A stretch of DNA of 64,000 bases from Hydrogenoanaerobacterium sp032017025 (lineage in GTDB: Bacteria; Bacillota; Clostridia; Oscillospirales; Ruminococcaceae), in contig NZ_DALZQO010000001.1 in assembly GCF_032017025.1 (NCBI RefSeq), forward strand, positions 248,001 through 312,000, given 5' to 3'. How positions within the stretch are numbered: the stretch's first letter is position 1; every line of letters begins with the position of its first letter. The translations under genes were made by a program, and so were the position numbers. This document shows positions 35,869 through 44,921 of the stretch, in pieces. Below the pieces are notes generated by a model that was not told where the DNA came from, ran no database searches, and saw nothing but the letters and a program-made list of their open reading frames with translations.

Positions 35869-36798
35869 CTACCGTGCAATAGAAGCTGCCATGCGGTGAT
35901 AGGTGTGCCGTATACCACGAATGGCTGTGGAATAAGCCAAAATATTTTCCGGCAGTGCCATACCTAAGTACCCCGCATCTCCCAGATGATGGATATCTGT
36001 TCCTGCCATTTTGCACATCAAGGCAATCTGGCGGATAGTATCGGTATCTGCTCCCTCCTGAGAGGTTCCGACGGCGGTAATCGTTAGTGCGCCAAGGCTA
36101 TGAGCATGGGCAATCAGCGATCTGGCATATTCCATGGTGATGCCCCCAACCGTACCGGGTGCAGGCAGCAGGATAATATCCGCACCCGCAGCTACAAATT
36201 CATCGATGTCCTGCCGCGTGATAATATTCTCTCCCGCTTCGCTGATAATGCCGGATGCATGCATTTTTCCTGCCGCTAAAATCACCTGCTCGCCAATCTC
36301 CCTGCGATATACCTTTAAGGTTTCGATAATGGCACGGTTATTTACGCCGATTCCCGGGTTTCCGGTAAGCAAAATTAGGTCGACACCCATTTGGCAAGCC
36401 TTTTTTGCATTCTCTAACGTAGCTTTTCTGCCCTGTGTGAGGGCCCACGGGGTATCATCAGAGTGACCCGAAGGGAGATCCTGCTCCACCGGCTCCAGAT
36501 TAATGCCTACAGGGCGCCCTGTCAGCCGCTTGAGTTCAGTGATTGTTTCCATCGTCGGTACTGTGGGCAGCCCGTTGATCAAAGGCTTTTCCACATCAAA
36601 AAGATTTAACAGCAATAAATCCGCACCCATTGCGCAAACAAATTCCGCATTTGTAATATCCCCCAGCATTGGCATGGTAACACCAATGGTTTCACAGGCT
36701 AAAACTCTGCCTTCACTGCCTGCAATCGAATCCAGAAGTGCCCGCTTACCGAGCTTTTGAAAATCCGAGGCATAACAATCCAAAAATCGTTTTGACAT
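35869..36798 (-). CDS. Predicted TIM-barrel protein of unknown function
   Basis: A 309-residue soluble protein. Repeating beta-strand/glycine motifs suggest a TIM barrel: GADLLLLNLFDVEKP, PVGINLEPV, GVDLILLTGNPG, GEQVILAAGKMHASG, GADIILLPAPGTVGG and LTITAVGTSQEGADTD. It lacks a signal peptide. I recall similar proteins near sugar or PEP-phosphotransferase loci annotated only as a DUF (possibly DUF7916) or as PEP phosphonomutase-like, but I cannot confirm this. The ATG at 36798 follows GGAGG at 6 nt. Single gene with its own promoter. Confidence 0.7.
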   Translation of the reverse strand: MSKRFLDCYASDFQKLGKRALLDSIAGSEGRVLACETIGVTMPMLGDITNAEFVCAMGADLLLLNLFDVEKPLINGLPTVPTMETITELKRLTGRPVGINLEPVEQDLPSGHSDDTPWALTQGRKATLENAKKACQMGVDLILLTGNPGIGVNNRAIIETLKVYRREIGEQVILAAGKMHASGIISEAGENIITRQDIDEFVAAGADIILLPAPGTVGGITMEYARSLIAHAHSLGALTITAVGTSQEGADTDTIRQIALMCKMAGTDIHHLGDAGYLGMALPENILAYSTAIRGIRHTYHRMAASIAR

Positions 36799-36854
36799 AA
36801 GCAACCTCCTTATCAAAACAGCCTATATTCTTCCAATATGCGGTTAATAAACCA

Positions 36855-36883
36855 ATGATATCCAAACCAATCATTCTTGTCAA
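36855..36883 (-). promoter_or_regulatory. Promoter of the TIM-barrel gene
   Basis: Minus strand TTGACA (36883-36878), 17-nt spacer, TATCAT (36860-36855). It overlaps the AAGCACCGC/GCGGTGCTT hairpin (36882-36908), which presumably ends the upstream operon. An ATATT-N5-AATAT inverted repeat lies downstream. Confidence 0.65.
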
Positions 36884-36946
36884 GCACCGCGCTTATTTGG
36901 CGGTGCTTTTGTAAAGCCAATAAAATGATAGCCCTAATACAATCCG

Positions 36947-39511
36947 CTAGCTACTTAAAGCAGTCTCCAGCTCAAAACAACCGGCTATCTCCGGCGGCTC
37001 TTGTGGTACTATTTTACCCGAGCGCACCAAGCTTGCAAACAAAGGTGCCAAGTACGGGTCGAACTGTTTCCCAGCCTCTTTTTCCAGCTCGTTGAGAGCA
37101 TAATCCAACGAGTAGGCGTCCTTATAGCTCCGTTTTGAAATCATCGCATCAAAAGAATCGGCAATGCATAAAATTCTCGCAGAAAGAGGAATGTCTTCTC
37201 CTGCAATACCCCTTGGGTATCCCCTTCCATCATACCTTTCATGGTGCCCGATAACTGCCGGAATTACATAATCAAGGCTTGGAAGGTAGCGAATGATACC
37301 GATAGAGTTTTCGACATGACCCTTCATAATGTCATATTGCTCCGGAGTGAGCTTGCCCTGTTTGTTGAGGATCTGCTCCGCAATGCCAATTTTCCCAATA
37401 TCGTGCAGCAGTGCGGCTTCGCGGATCATTTCCACCGTATCCTCATTGAGACCGAGAGCCCTCGTCAGCTCTGTGGAGTAATAAGCAACGTTTTTGGAGT
37501 GCCCAAATGTATAATGATCCTTAGTATCGATAGCCGCAGTAAGCGCAAAAATTGTTGGTGCGTACCCAGAGTAAATTTCCTCCCTGCCAGCAGAACTGGG
37601 CCTGTCCGTTTCTTCCCCTAATGTTTGACCCGCGGCGTAAACCATAATTGCGTTTTTTCCGTTGCGCTTTACCTGATAAACCGCTATGTCAACATTCTGA
37701 AGCAGCTGCTTTACAGTGACCGCACCATAGGGAATAGAACAAATACCCACACTGACGGTAAGCGCCTTCAGCGTATAGTCAGCGGACTTCTTGTTCATAT
37801 CCATAATCTGTCTGCGGATGTTCTCTGCCAAATTCTTTGTAGACAGCAGGTCATACATCGGCAGTATTACAGCAAATTCTTTACCGCTGCACCGTGCCAC
37901 ACTCCCCGAAGCCCCTGTGCTTACTTTGATAATTTGGGCAACCATTTGCAGTGCAATGTCACCTTCTTTATTGCCATAAAGTTGGTTGTAAAGCTTAAAA
38001 TCATCTATATTAATTATCATAAGCGCAAGGGAATCGTGTTTATGCTTTTCATATTCCTCGTTAAGCAATTCATAAAAGTACTTGCGGTTGTATACCCCCG
38101 TCAGCTCATCGGTTCGTGCCTCCATAATCGCTTTTTCATACAGCCTCGAGTTTTTGACGGCAATAGACGCTATTACCTCCACCGAGGAAAGAAAATTGAT
38201 GTCATCCAGTACAAAATCATTCTTTTTATTCTTGCCCGTGAGCATGATAATTCCAACCAGATTGTCTTCATCCTTAAGCGGCACACAGCATTCAATTTCA
38301 AAGTCGGAAAGTTGCCGTTTTTCAATTTCCCACATCGATTTATATTCTATCGTGCGCTTAAAATCCTTCAACATCAGGCACTCACTGTTGGCTTTCAGCC
38401 ACTGAACAACCGGGTTGTCGTGCTGAAAAGTGAAGGTGCTCTGGTCAAGAGAGCTGGTGCTGCGGGCAAAAATATAGTTTTGCTCTTTGCTGTCTGCGAT
38501 ACAGATGTATACACGCTTTACGCAAATGGTATTTTGAATCACATTTACAAGCGCTTCCAAAATTTCATCCACCTTCAGGCTCTTGGATACCGCAACACTG
38601 AACTGCTTTAAATTTTCGGCTTGAAGAATTTCGTCTTTTACAAATACTCTGTCTATAAAACTTTTCATCGCAAAATAAATGGTCTGAGTTGCAGCCGAAA
38701 ACAATAAAGCAACGACCAGTACACGATACCGCACAAGTTGGGGTAGATTGTTTTGAATGAACTGCTCCAGTGGGCGAATAAAGTTGACAAATAAAAATAG
38801 TGAAATAATAGCCGCAATTGCATAACAGTTGCTGCGTGAAATCAGTAGCGTCAGCCGGAACAGGCGCTTTTGATACAGAGCGTAAAACAGGCACATTGCG
38901 TAAAGAACACCCGAGGCTATGTCAAGCGGTATACCCTTAAACAACGGCAGCATAATTGCAACGTTCCCTAAGAAAATGATTACAATCCCTGCAAGGATGG
39001 GCAGAAACTGGTGACGGGTCATTTTATTGCTGCCGCTTCCTTTTATGAGCACTACAATCGACCGAAAAACCACAAGAATGCAAAGGATAAACAGGATGGA
39101 AACAGCCCACGTAGGATGATAAATAAATGCAACTTCTCCGTTGGTAGCACGAGCCAGTTCCGGTGCTGCCAGAAAAAAGCCTGTTTTTATATTGATAAGG
39201 TTGGCTACGAAAATCACAGTTACTGAAAACATGTTAAAAAACACGCTTTTTTTACCGGTGAACTCATATAAAAAATTCAGCAGACCGCAGGGAAACAGCG
39301 TAAGCCCCAACAGCGACAAATCATACCACATCTTGACAGACGGCCATAGCTGCATACGCATACAAAGAGAGGCTCCCGACCAGGTAATGAGCAGAAGAAG
39401 CATCCATAAAAAAGCATTGATAAGCTTATTCCTTTTAGAAGCAAGAAAGGGCAGCCCCATAAGTACATAGCACAGAAGAGAGATGACGGGAATCTGCACA
39501 AAACTACCCAT
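36947..39511 (-). CDS. Membrane GAF-GGDEF-HD-GYP signalling protein with degenerate GGDEF
   Basis: An 854-residue protein. About eight N-terminal membrane helices (about 5-290) resemble the histidine-kinase-N 7TM sensor. A GAF domain follows (about 305-455), then a GGDEF domain (about 460-620) and an HD-GYP domain (about 640-830). The GGDEF active site reads SGKEF, so cyclase activity is probably lost. The HD-GYP residues are intact: HDIGKIG and HHERYDGRGYPRG, so c-di-GMP hydrolysis is likely. The start ATG shares one base with the stop of the GH3-type gene (TAATG), showing coupling. Confidence 0.92.
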   Translation of the reverse strand: MGSFVQIPVISLLCYVLMGLPFLASKRNKLINAFLWMLLLLITWSGASLCMRMQLWPSVKMWYDLSLLGLTLFPCGLLNFLYEFTGKKSVFFNMFSVTVIFVANLINIKTGFFLAAPELARATNGEVAFIYHPTWAVSILFILCILVVFRSIVVLIKGSGSNKMTRHQFLPILAGIVIIFLGNVAIMLPLFKGIPLDIASGVLYAMCLFYALYQKRLFRLTLLISRSNCYAIAAIISLFLFVNFIRPLEQFIQNNLPQLVRYRVLVVALLFSAATQTIYFAMKSFIDRVFVKDEILQAENLKQFSVAVSKSLKVDEILEALVNVIQNTICVKRVYICIADSKEQNYIFARSTSSLDQSTFTFQHDNPVVQWLKANSECLMLKDFKRTIEYKSMWEIEKRQLSDFEIECCVPLKDEDNLVGIIMLTGKNKKNDFVLDDINFLSSVEVIASIAVKNSRLYEKAIMEARTDELTGVYNRKYFYELLNEEYEKHKHDSLALMIINIDDFKLYNQLYGNKEGDIALQMVAQIIKVSTGASGSVARCSGKEFAVILPMYDLLSTKNLAENIRRQIMDMNKKSADYTLKALTVSVGICSIPYGAVTVKQLLQNVDIAVYQVKRNGKNAIMVYAAGQTLGEETDRPSSAGREEIYSGYAPTIFALTAAIDTKDHYTFGHSKNVAYYSTELTRALGLNEDTVEMIREAALLHDIGKIGIAEQILNKQGKLTPEQYDIMKGHVENSIGIIRYLPSLDYVIPAVIGHHERYDGRGYPRGIAGEDIPLSARILCIADSFDAMISKRSYKDAYSLDYALNELEKEAGKQFDPYLAPLFASLVRSGKIVPQEPPEIAGCFELETALSS

Positions 39512-41145
39512 TACAGTGAACCTCCCCTATAAATAAAATAGCAGCTGTCTTGAATGCGCAAAAGCTCGGCAACATCATAAGGCGCCGGATTGATATGCCG
39601 CAGGCTTTTGCCTGTACACAGTCTGAATTCTTCAAACGTACCACAGCGTATTATCGTAATTTCTAATGGCTCTATGCCCAAGATACGTTTTAAATCACGA
39701 TAATCGTTGTCAACATATTTAAAGTAAACCTCCATATGCTCGCGAAGAATCTCTTTGCTGATTGCGCTTGTAACCAATGCTTCGGGTGCTATCTCTACAT
39801 AGAGGTGTAAAAACGGGCGCTTGTTCTCTGTAAACTCTTTTGCCGCGAACCAGTTCTGTACAGGCAGCCTTGAAAGCTCAATGACTCTTGCTATGGAGTT
39901 TTCGGTAATTCGCGTAAAGCCCGCAATATCAATCACCGACGAAACGCGGTCTATGTACTGAAACCTCGGTATTTTTGTTTTGTCCTCACGGCAGGTCAGC
40001 CCCAGGCAGCGATAAACATCTCCCACACGGTAGCGAACAAATGCGCCGCCTTTGAATACAGAAATAACAAGCTCGTATTTTTCGCCGGGAACCACCTCGT
40101 TCATGAGCACCGTTTGTGGCTGGTAACTCTCATCCTCAAGGCTTTTGTTCATCTCCAGCTCGGGAATGAACTCATAGAAGCATGCATCGGGAAACAAGTA
40201 AAGACCGTTGCGGTTCCATGTCTCGGTACCAATACAGGTAGGCTCCGTACCCGCAAACAGCTCCATCGGGCGAATTCCCCACAAATCCTCAAGGTCATCC
40301 TTGTAGCATTCGTTGTCGGTTCCGGCACAGACAAAGCCCTTAAGCCGGAATAAGTCCTTTGGCTTGAGTTTTCTGCCTTCTTTTTTGCAGCGGTACTTCG
40401 CCCTAATGAGCCGAAAAAGCATCTGCGGCGAGCAACGAAACAGCGATTTCTTATTGCCTCCGGAGGTTCCGCTGCCAATTTCAGCGACCGACTGGCTGAT
40501 GTAATACGCAACACTGCCCATACCAAAGAAAAAGTCGATGCCTTTGCTAAGCCCAAGCTTAAACCCTTTTTTATTTCTCTCGCTGAAAGACATTTTAACC
40601 GCTTCAGAGACGGGGGGCAAAAACTCAAAACCGATGGTATCGTTGAGAGACGGCGGAATAAGCCCTGTAAGATACGGCAGGGGCGCGAACCCGTAAAGCA
40701 CCTTATCCGTAGATTTTACGTCAAAGACGCCCTTTTCTTTTGCAGTACAGAGGATCAGTGCCGATATGAGATTATTACGGTAGGTATCGAGCATGCCTTT
40801 GGTATAAGGTGCAACTTTTACCGGGTGTTTTCCGCCCTCCCATGTGGTTTCAATCCAGACAATGGCGGGTGCCGGAAGCATGTCATCCCTTTTTTGGAGC
40901 AGTATATTGGCGTAGTCACCATAGGTAGAAAGGGGTATCATAGAACGAAACTCATCAATGGTTTGAGGCCTTTTGGAGCCCAGCACGCTTTTCCCAAGTG
41001 GGCTTTGGCTCCAAAGCTGAATTTGCTCGAGCATAAGCCGGTTTTGAATCAGCATGTAGCCTTCTATATCCAAATCCAAAAAGCCGCAGTACTCCTGCCA
41101 GATCTCATTGTATTGCCCTTTTTTCAGTTTTTCTTTCAGGTTCAT
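39511..41145 (-). CDS. GH3-family (auxin-responsive-like) adenylating enzyme
   Basis: A 544-residue cytosolic protein of the GH3 family, bacterial members of the acyl-adenylating superfamily related to plant auxin-amino acid conjugating enzymes. Visible motifs are GSGTSGGNKKSLF (nucleotide-binding loop, about 225), FAGTEPTCIGTE and FVRYRVGDVYR. It presumably activates a carboxylic acid with ATP and passes it to an amine or thiol; no bacterial substrate is known to me. It lies between an ICMT-like membrane protein gene (8 bp upstream) and the HD-GYP gene (1-bp overlap). Confidence 0.82.
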   Translation of the reverse strand: MNLKEKLKKGQYNEIWQEYCGFLDLDIEGYMLIQNRLMLEQIQLWSQSPLGKSVLGSKRPQTIDEFRSMIPLSTYGDYANILLQKRDDMLPAPAIVWIETTWEGGKHPVKVAPYTKGMLDTYRNNLISALILCTAKEKGVFDVKSTDKVLYGFAPLPYLTGLIPPSLNDTIGFEFLPPVSEAVKMSFSERNKKGFKLGLSKGIDFFFGMGSVAYYISQSVAEIGSGTSGGNKKSLFRCSPQMLFRLIRAKYRCKKEGRKLKPKDLFRLKGFVCAGTDNECYKDDLEDLWGIRPMELFAGTEPTCIGTETWNRNGLYLFPDACFYEFIPELEMNKSLEDESYQPQTVLMNEVVPGEKYELVISVFKGGAFVRYRVGDVYRCLGLTCREDKTKIPRFQYIDRVSSVIDIAGFTRITENSIARVIELSRLPVQNWFAAKEFTENKRPFLHLYVEIAPEALVTSAISKEILREHMEVYFKYVDNDYRDLKRILGIEPLEITIIRCGTFEEFRLCTGKSLRHINPAPYDVAELLRIQDSCYFIYRGGSL

Positions 41146-41153
41146 AATTCGCT

Positions 41154-41714
41154 CTAGCCTCTTTTCCCCATCGTTTTAAAACAATTTTGAATGCTGCTCA
41201 AACAAGGTATCAAAAATGGAGCTTGTTTTTTATAAGTATCATAATCATCGAAGGTCTTGGGGAATGTCCAAAAATCTTGGAAAACAATATAAATTACATT
41301 GCAAATGCATATAGCAACCGCATAAATCGCAAACTGATCTGACGGAAAGGTAAGATAAAGAAAACCGTAGAGCCCAATAAACCACAGCACTCCCGGGTGG
41401 CGGCACAGCGCATAAACTCCGGTTTTACAAACCGGTCTACCCCTTTCACTGCTTACATACGTGTCGGAAAAAGGTAAAGCAAAAAAAAGGGTATATACGA
41501 GCAGCAGCAAAAACAAAAGAGCAGGAACGATAAACCACCAGTTTTGCTGATGATATTGCCAGCTGGAGCTTACCACGCCAGCGGTGCTGACTAAAATAAG
41601 GATACAGCCCAAAGTAAACATAGTATTCAGTTGCTTCTTGCGCCATTTAATATCGTTGATATCGTAAATGAAAAAAAGTAGAAAACCTATTATTCCTATC
41701 GATACATACATCAT
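41154..41714 (-). CDS. ICMT/PEMT-like membrane methyltransferase family protein
   Basis: A 186-residue protein with five or six hydrophobic helices. The segment CKTGVYALCRHPGVLWFIGLY matches the xxGxYxxxRHP motif of isoprenylcysteine and phospholipid methyltransferases, and PFLIP follows near the C-terminus. The Met-Met start at 41714 follows GGGGG at 9 nt; a longer frame upstream has no ribosome site. First gene of the operon with the GH3-type and HD-GYP genes. A membrane-lipid or prenyl carboxylate substrate is conceivable. Confidence 0.72.
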   Translation of the reverse strand: MMYVSIGIIGFLLFFIYDINDIKWRKKQLNTMFTLGCILILVSTAGVVSSSWQYHQQNWWFIVPALLFLLLLVYTLFFALPFSDTYVSSERGRPVCKTGVYALCRHPGVLWFIGLYGFLYLTFPSDQFAIYAVAICICNVIYIVFQDFWTFPKTFDDYDTYKKQAPFLIPCLSSIQNCFKTMGKRG

Positions 41715-41986
41715 TATTGGTATCCCCCTTTCCTCTACGGCACCAAATTTACATATTAAGGTATATATTTCCAATAAATATTTTAACATAATTTGTATAT
41801 TAATACAATCAAATTCAAAATGGGTGCTATTATCCTAGAATAACTTTTATTATTTCATATTCCGGTCACAGCAAAGTAATAAATTGATGATTTCCCTGGT
41901 AATTTGAATTATTTTATAAAAAAACCACACAAAGCATAAAGCGACTGTGTCACAAGGGAAAACTAAGAAACGCAAGCTGAATACGG

Positions 41987-42033
41987 AAAACCTCTACCAC
42001 TTTCTAATCATAAGAAAATGGTAGAGGTTTTTT
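41987..42033. terminator. Terminator at the left end of the accessory island
   Basis: A 13-bp stem (41987-41999 with 42019-42031), with a further TTTCT/AGAAA helix inside; T-runs on both sides, stronger on the plus strand. It closes the minus-strand island operon. The AT-rich stretch 41715-41986 upstream shows nothing else. Confidence 0.75.
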
Positions 42034-42042
42034 ATTACAGCG

Positions 42043-42636
42043 TCAATATATTGCTGATACGTATTTAAAATACCCATTGCCGCTTCTTGTAAAATCATCT
42101 GAAGGAGGCAAACTAATAATCGCATATCCAGTATCAACTGAGGTGGGGTCTACAAAATATTGCGAATCTGTTACGGAGTAATTTAAATGTTTTGCTCCAT
42201 TATGTATAAATGATGCCTTTGTCTTTCCCTTTTCATTTTTAGAGAAAGTCATTTTACTAAACTTAATTAATTCAAGAGAATGGTTTAAATGACTAACATC
42301 ATTTAGTTTGTATTTATAGTCGCCAAAAATAGTTGAGTTCTTGTTTTCTAAAAATGCAAGTTTATTGATATCGGACAAAGTTCCTACTTTCCTTAGTCCA
42401 AATGCCAAATCAATGAGAACATTCTCGCTCTGATGTTCAATAGGACAATCTTGTATTATTTTGACTTTAACAATATCAAGGAGGTTAATAAACCGGGTGT
42501 AATGTGTTGGAAGTCCATCACCATGCTCTGGTTCACTTACAAGTCTGATTAATTTTCCTGTTTTTGTATCGTATGCAGCCACACACTTCTTTCCCCATTT
42601 TTCAGATAAGGTTAATATAATAACTTCATTTTCCAC
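42043..42636 (-). CDS. Putative dual OB-fold protein, last gene of the DUF488 cluster
   Basis: A 197-residue soluble protein. A first beta-rich half (VIILTLSEKWGKKCVAAYDTK) and a second half are compatible with two OB folds. It resembles the dual-OB domain that I recall accompanying DUF488 genes in conflict-type loci. The stretch LIRLVSEPEHGDGLP is the most conserved-looking part. I choose GTG 42636, 7 nt after GGAGG; the frame open to 42699 overlaps the preceding gene without a ribosome site. OB folds often bind nucleic acid. Function unknown. Confidence 0.6.
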   Translation of the reverse strand: MENEVIILTLSEKWGKKCVAAYDTKTGKLIRLVSEPEHGDGLPTHYTRFINLLDIVKVKIIQDCPIEHQSENVLIDLAFGLRKVGTLSDINKLAFLENKNSTIFGDYKYKLNDVSHLNHSLELIKFSKMTFSKNEKGKTKASFIHNGAKHLNYSVTDSQYFVDPTSVDTGYAIISLPPSDDFTRSGNGYFKYVSAIY

Positions 42637-42649
42637 AGCATGTCCTCCT

Positions 42650-43093
42650 TTATAAGTGATTAACCGATGTTTTAAATAATCTTGCAAAATATTGGGCAAC
42701 TAATCGTCTATGACATTTTTCTGCAATGTCCTCACTGCAAAGCAAACAGATATTTTTATCTTCTAAAAAATTATATTTATTTTTTATATAGTCTTCTATT
42801 TGCCTTAAATTCATGATTTCTGCAAAGGTTTGTTCGTATACTTCCCAAGATACACTTTTATTTTTATAGTCTTTTAGCAATTTATCAGTAGGAGCAAATG
42901 TGCTATCATGAATATAGTTTATATCACAGATCTCCTTTAAAAAATACTCAATATCAGGTGATTTAGCGAAACCAGCTAACTGAGAAGTATTGTTTAATCT
43001 GACATCGATTAAAGTGTCAATCCCGTTGTTTTTGAGTAACTCAAAAAATTTACGTGCTGTTTTTTTAGTAAATCCGATTGTGTAAATTTTCAT
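42650..43093 (-). CDS. DUF488 domain protein (second paralogue)
   Basis: A 147-residue protein. It has the DUF488 pattern: KIYTIGFT at the N-terminus, LIDVRLNN (about 31-38), QLAGFAKSP and the closing cysteine motif LLCSEDIAEKCHRRLVA (about 118-134). The DVR and C...CHR positions are those conserved in the family, whose activity is not established. It starts one base after the stop of the first DUF488 gene; GGAGG lies 8 nt before ATG 42650's downstream partner. The two DUF488 copies differ widely, so they are old paralogues. Confidence 0.85.
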   Translation of the reverse strand: MKIYTIGFTKKTARKFFELLKNNGIDTLIDVRLNNTSQLAGFAKSPDIEYFLKEICDINYIHDSTFAPTDKLLKDYKNKSVSWEVYEQTFAEIMNLRQIEDYIKNKYNFLEDKNICLLCSEDIAEKCHRRLVAQYFARLFKTSVNHL

Positions 43094-43699
43094 TTACATG
43101 TCCTCCAAATTAAATCCGATTTCTTTATTTCGCTTACGATAGCCCTCACTTATTAAAACATCTTCATCACTTGCTGTAGAAAACAAAGATAGCTGTTGGC
43201 GATCTTTAAAATACATATCTAACAGGCGTTTTTCTATCTCACCTTGTGTTTCAATTTTGCCATCTGCCTTAATATGCTCTACCGTAAAACCACATTCTTT
43301 GAATCCTTTACCAAGCATAATACTTCGATGACAATTTATTGGATCTTTTTCTGCGCACATAAGCGCAAAAGCATAGCCCTTTTTAATTCCTTTTGTAACC
43401 TTATTCACTCCCTCCAAAAACTGTTCAGACGAAATAAATTTACTAAAGTCAAGATAACCTTCATTTGAATAAAAAATTCTATTTTCTTGGCGAGCACCAA
43501 ATTCATGTGCATAATTTCTATATAATATTCCCCTGTTTCTAAGAGATATTTCCAATGTATCTTTATTATAATCGGAATAATGCTGTGAAAAAGGGGTGCT
43601 ACGAACGTCTATTACACATGTAATATTATTTCTTATTAAAGTATCTATAAAGTCATTAATCAAAAAACTGGTATAACCAATAGTATATATGTGTTTCAT
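43094..43699 (-). CDS. DUF488 domain protein (first paralogue)
   Basis: A 201-residue protein with the full DUF488 layout: KHIYTIGYTS, CVIDVRSTPFSQ (about 28-39), YAHEFGARQ, and the cysteine motif LMCAEKDPINCHRSIML (about 112-128). An extra C-terminal 50 residues distinguish it from its neighbour. ATG 43699 with AGGAAG upstream is preferred to the ten-codon-longer frame. It is part of a nine-gene minus-strand run. Confidence 0.87.
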   Translation of the reverse strand: MKHIYTIGYTSFLINDFIDTLIRNNITCVIDVRSTPFSQHYSDYNKDTLEISLRNRGILYRNYAHEFGARQENRIFYSNEGYLDFSKFISSEQFLEGVNKVTKGIKKGYAFALMCAEKDPINCHRSIMLGKGFKECGFTVEHIKADGKIETQGEIEKRLLDMYFKDRQQLSLFSTASDEDVLISEGYRKRNKEIGFNLEDM

Positions 43700-43762
43700 A
43701 TCTTCACGCTTCCTGTGTTGTTTTTGCATAAAATATTTATAATTATTATAATATTTTTATCA

Positions 43763-44146
43763 CTATGTTTCAAGTTGAATATTATTTGTTTTGCAGTCCG
43801 CAAACAATCCAGAATCATTAAAAGTCCTAAACACTTCCACAAAATCAGGTGACTCAACCAATTCTGCAATTAGCTCTGATTTTGATTTTTTATTAATATT
43901 GATTAACTTCTTGGCTCCATAAAAAACTCCGAAAGTAGCAGCATGAAACAAACCTGCTCTAAAAGTATCAACACCATTAGAAACTTTAAAGGCGGTTCGA
44001 GCCTTGTCAAATCTACGTCTATTTTCATCTGATAGGTTGTCTATAAAGACTTTATACTCTTCACAATGTGCGTAGGCATAAGCATAAACGTCTGGATTTA
44101 TCACATAAGCTTCTATTATTTTTTGTAAATTCTTTTCAAAAGACAT
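43763..44146 (-). CDS. Small unknown protein in the island operon
   Basis: A 127-residue soluble protein I do not recognise. It is mainly helical by composition, with a possible short hydrophobic stretch at about 67-78 (FHAATFGVFYGA). The motif SDENRRRFDKARTAF lies in the middle. A good GGAG ribosome site precedes ATG 44146; its upstream neighbour ends 1 bp before. It belongs to the run of nine genes. Confidence 0.65.
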   Translation of the reverse strand: MSFEKNLQKIIEAYVINPDVYAYAYAHCEEYKVFIDNLSDENRRRFDKARTAFKVSNGVDTFRAGLFHAATFGVFYGAKKLININKKSKSELIAELVESPDFVEVFRTFNDSGLFADCKTNNIQLET

Positions 44147-44147
44147 T

Positions 44148-44720
44148 TTAAATCTCCTTTTCTTTCGTATAATTTTCTATTACTTTCTCCATCTGATAGG
44201 CATATTTGCATTCCCTTAAATCAGATAAAAATGATGATTGCGTTGCTTCTGTAAGCTTGTCCACTAACCCATGAGCGGCGTTAAGCACTTCAATCTTTCG
44301 TATTTCTTCATTAATTGAGCTTTCAAGTTGTCCAACAATGGCAAGCCGTATCAATCGATTCTCTGTAGAGTAAACCTTTGATGCTATCTTTTTCTTAATA
44401 TCTGGATCGTCGATAATCTCTAAGATAGCATCTAAATGAGTTTTGATGTAATTATCGTTTTCTTCTATTGACCAAAGTCCTGTGTTCTCTTTTAGCTCAA
44501 TTCGGTAGTTGTAATATTTAAAAATAGCAAAGCAACATAATGCTGGAATGCCTATCAGTAAATATTCATTGAGCTTGTCTTGATAATACATCCGTGCATC
44601 TTCAAGGTATACGTAGTTAAAAAACCAAGATAAAAGCCCTGAACCCGCCAGCAATCCGCTAATAATCATGGGAACCTTTGCCCAGTTATCGTAATACTTA
44701 AATCTCATTGGTAGTTTCAT
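44148..44720 (-). CDS. Small two-helix membrane protein in the island operon
   Basis: A 190-residue protein. Two hydrophobic helices (about 16-38 and 50-66) are followed by a charged, helical cytoplasmic part of about 120 residues containing WSIEENDNYIKTHLDAILEI. The arrangement of a membrane hairpin and a soluble domain resembles effector or anchor proteins of defence loci, but I recognise no family. ATG 44720 follows AGGAGG. Confidence 0.65.
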   Translation of the reverse strand: MKLPMRFKYYDNWAKVPMIISGLLAGSGLLSWFFNYVYLEDARMYYQDKLNEYLLIGIPALCCFAIFKYYNYRIELKENTGLWSIEENDNYIKTHLDAILEIIDDPDIKKKIASKVYSTENRLIRLAIVGQLESSINEEIRKIEVLNAAHGLVDKLTEATQSSFLSDLRECKYAYQMEKVIENYTKEKEI

Positions 44721-44732
44721 TGCTTACTCCTC

Positions 44733-44921
44733 CTAAAATGGGTCGGTCTCATCGAAAACCTCAGGTTCTGAGACCTTTTCACCTTGTGCAATTCTCTCTT
44801 TTATAGAAATTTGATCAAAATTGACTGCAAACTGATCATCAAAGATATCCCTTATTACATACTCTTTAGAATTTAACCAATCTTCTTTGCTGCCATAAAA
44901 AACATTATCTATCTTCATCAT
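44733..44921 (-). CDS. Small acidic protein in the island operon
   Basis: A 62-residue acidic protein starting MMKIDNVFYGSKEDWLNSKE. It begins inside the 3' end of the preceding gene (17-bp overlap) with GAGG upstream; the longer frame from 44966 would overlap more. Composition resembles small accessory proteins that bind nucleic-acid-interacting partners; unrecognised. Confidence 0.55.
   Translation of the reverse strand: MMKIDNVFYGSKEDWLNSKEYVIRDIFDDQFAVNFDQISIKERIAQGEKVSEPEVFDETDPF

Noticed and set aside
37625..38611. 328-codon plus-strand frame opposite the HD-GYP gene
   Set aside because: Shadow of a gene with intact GAF and HD-GYP motifs.
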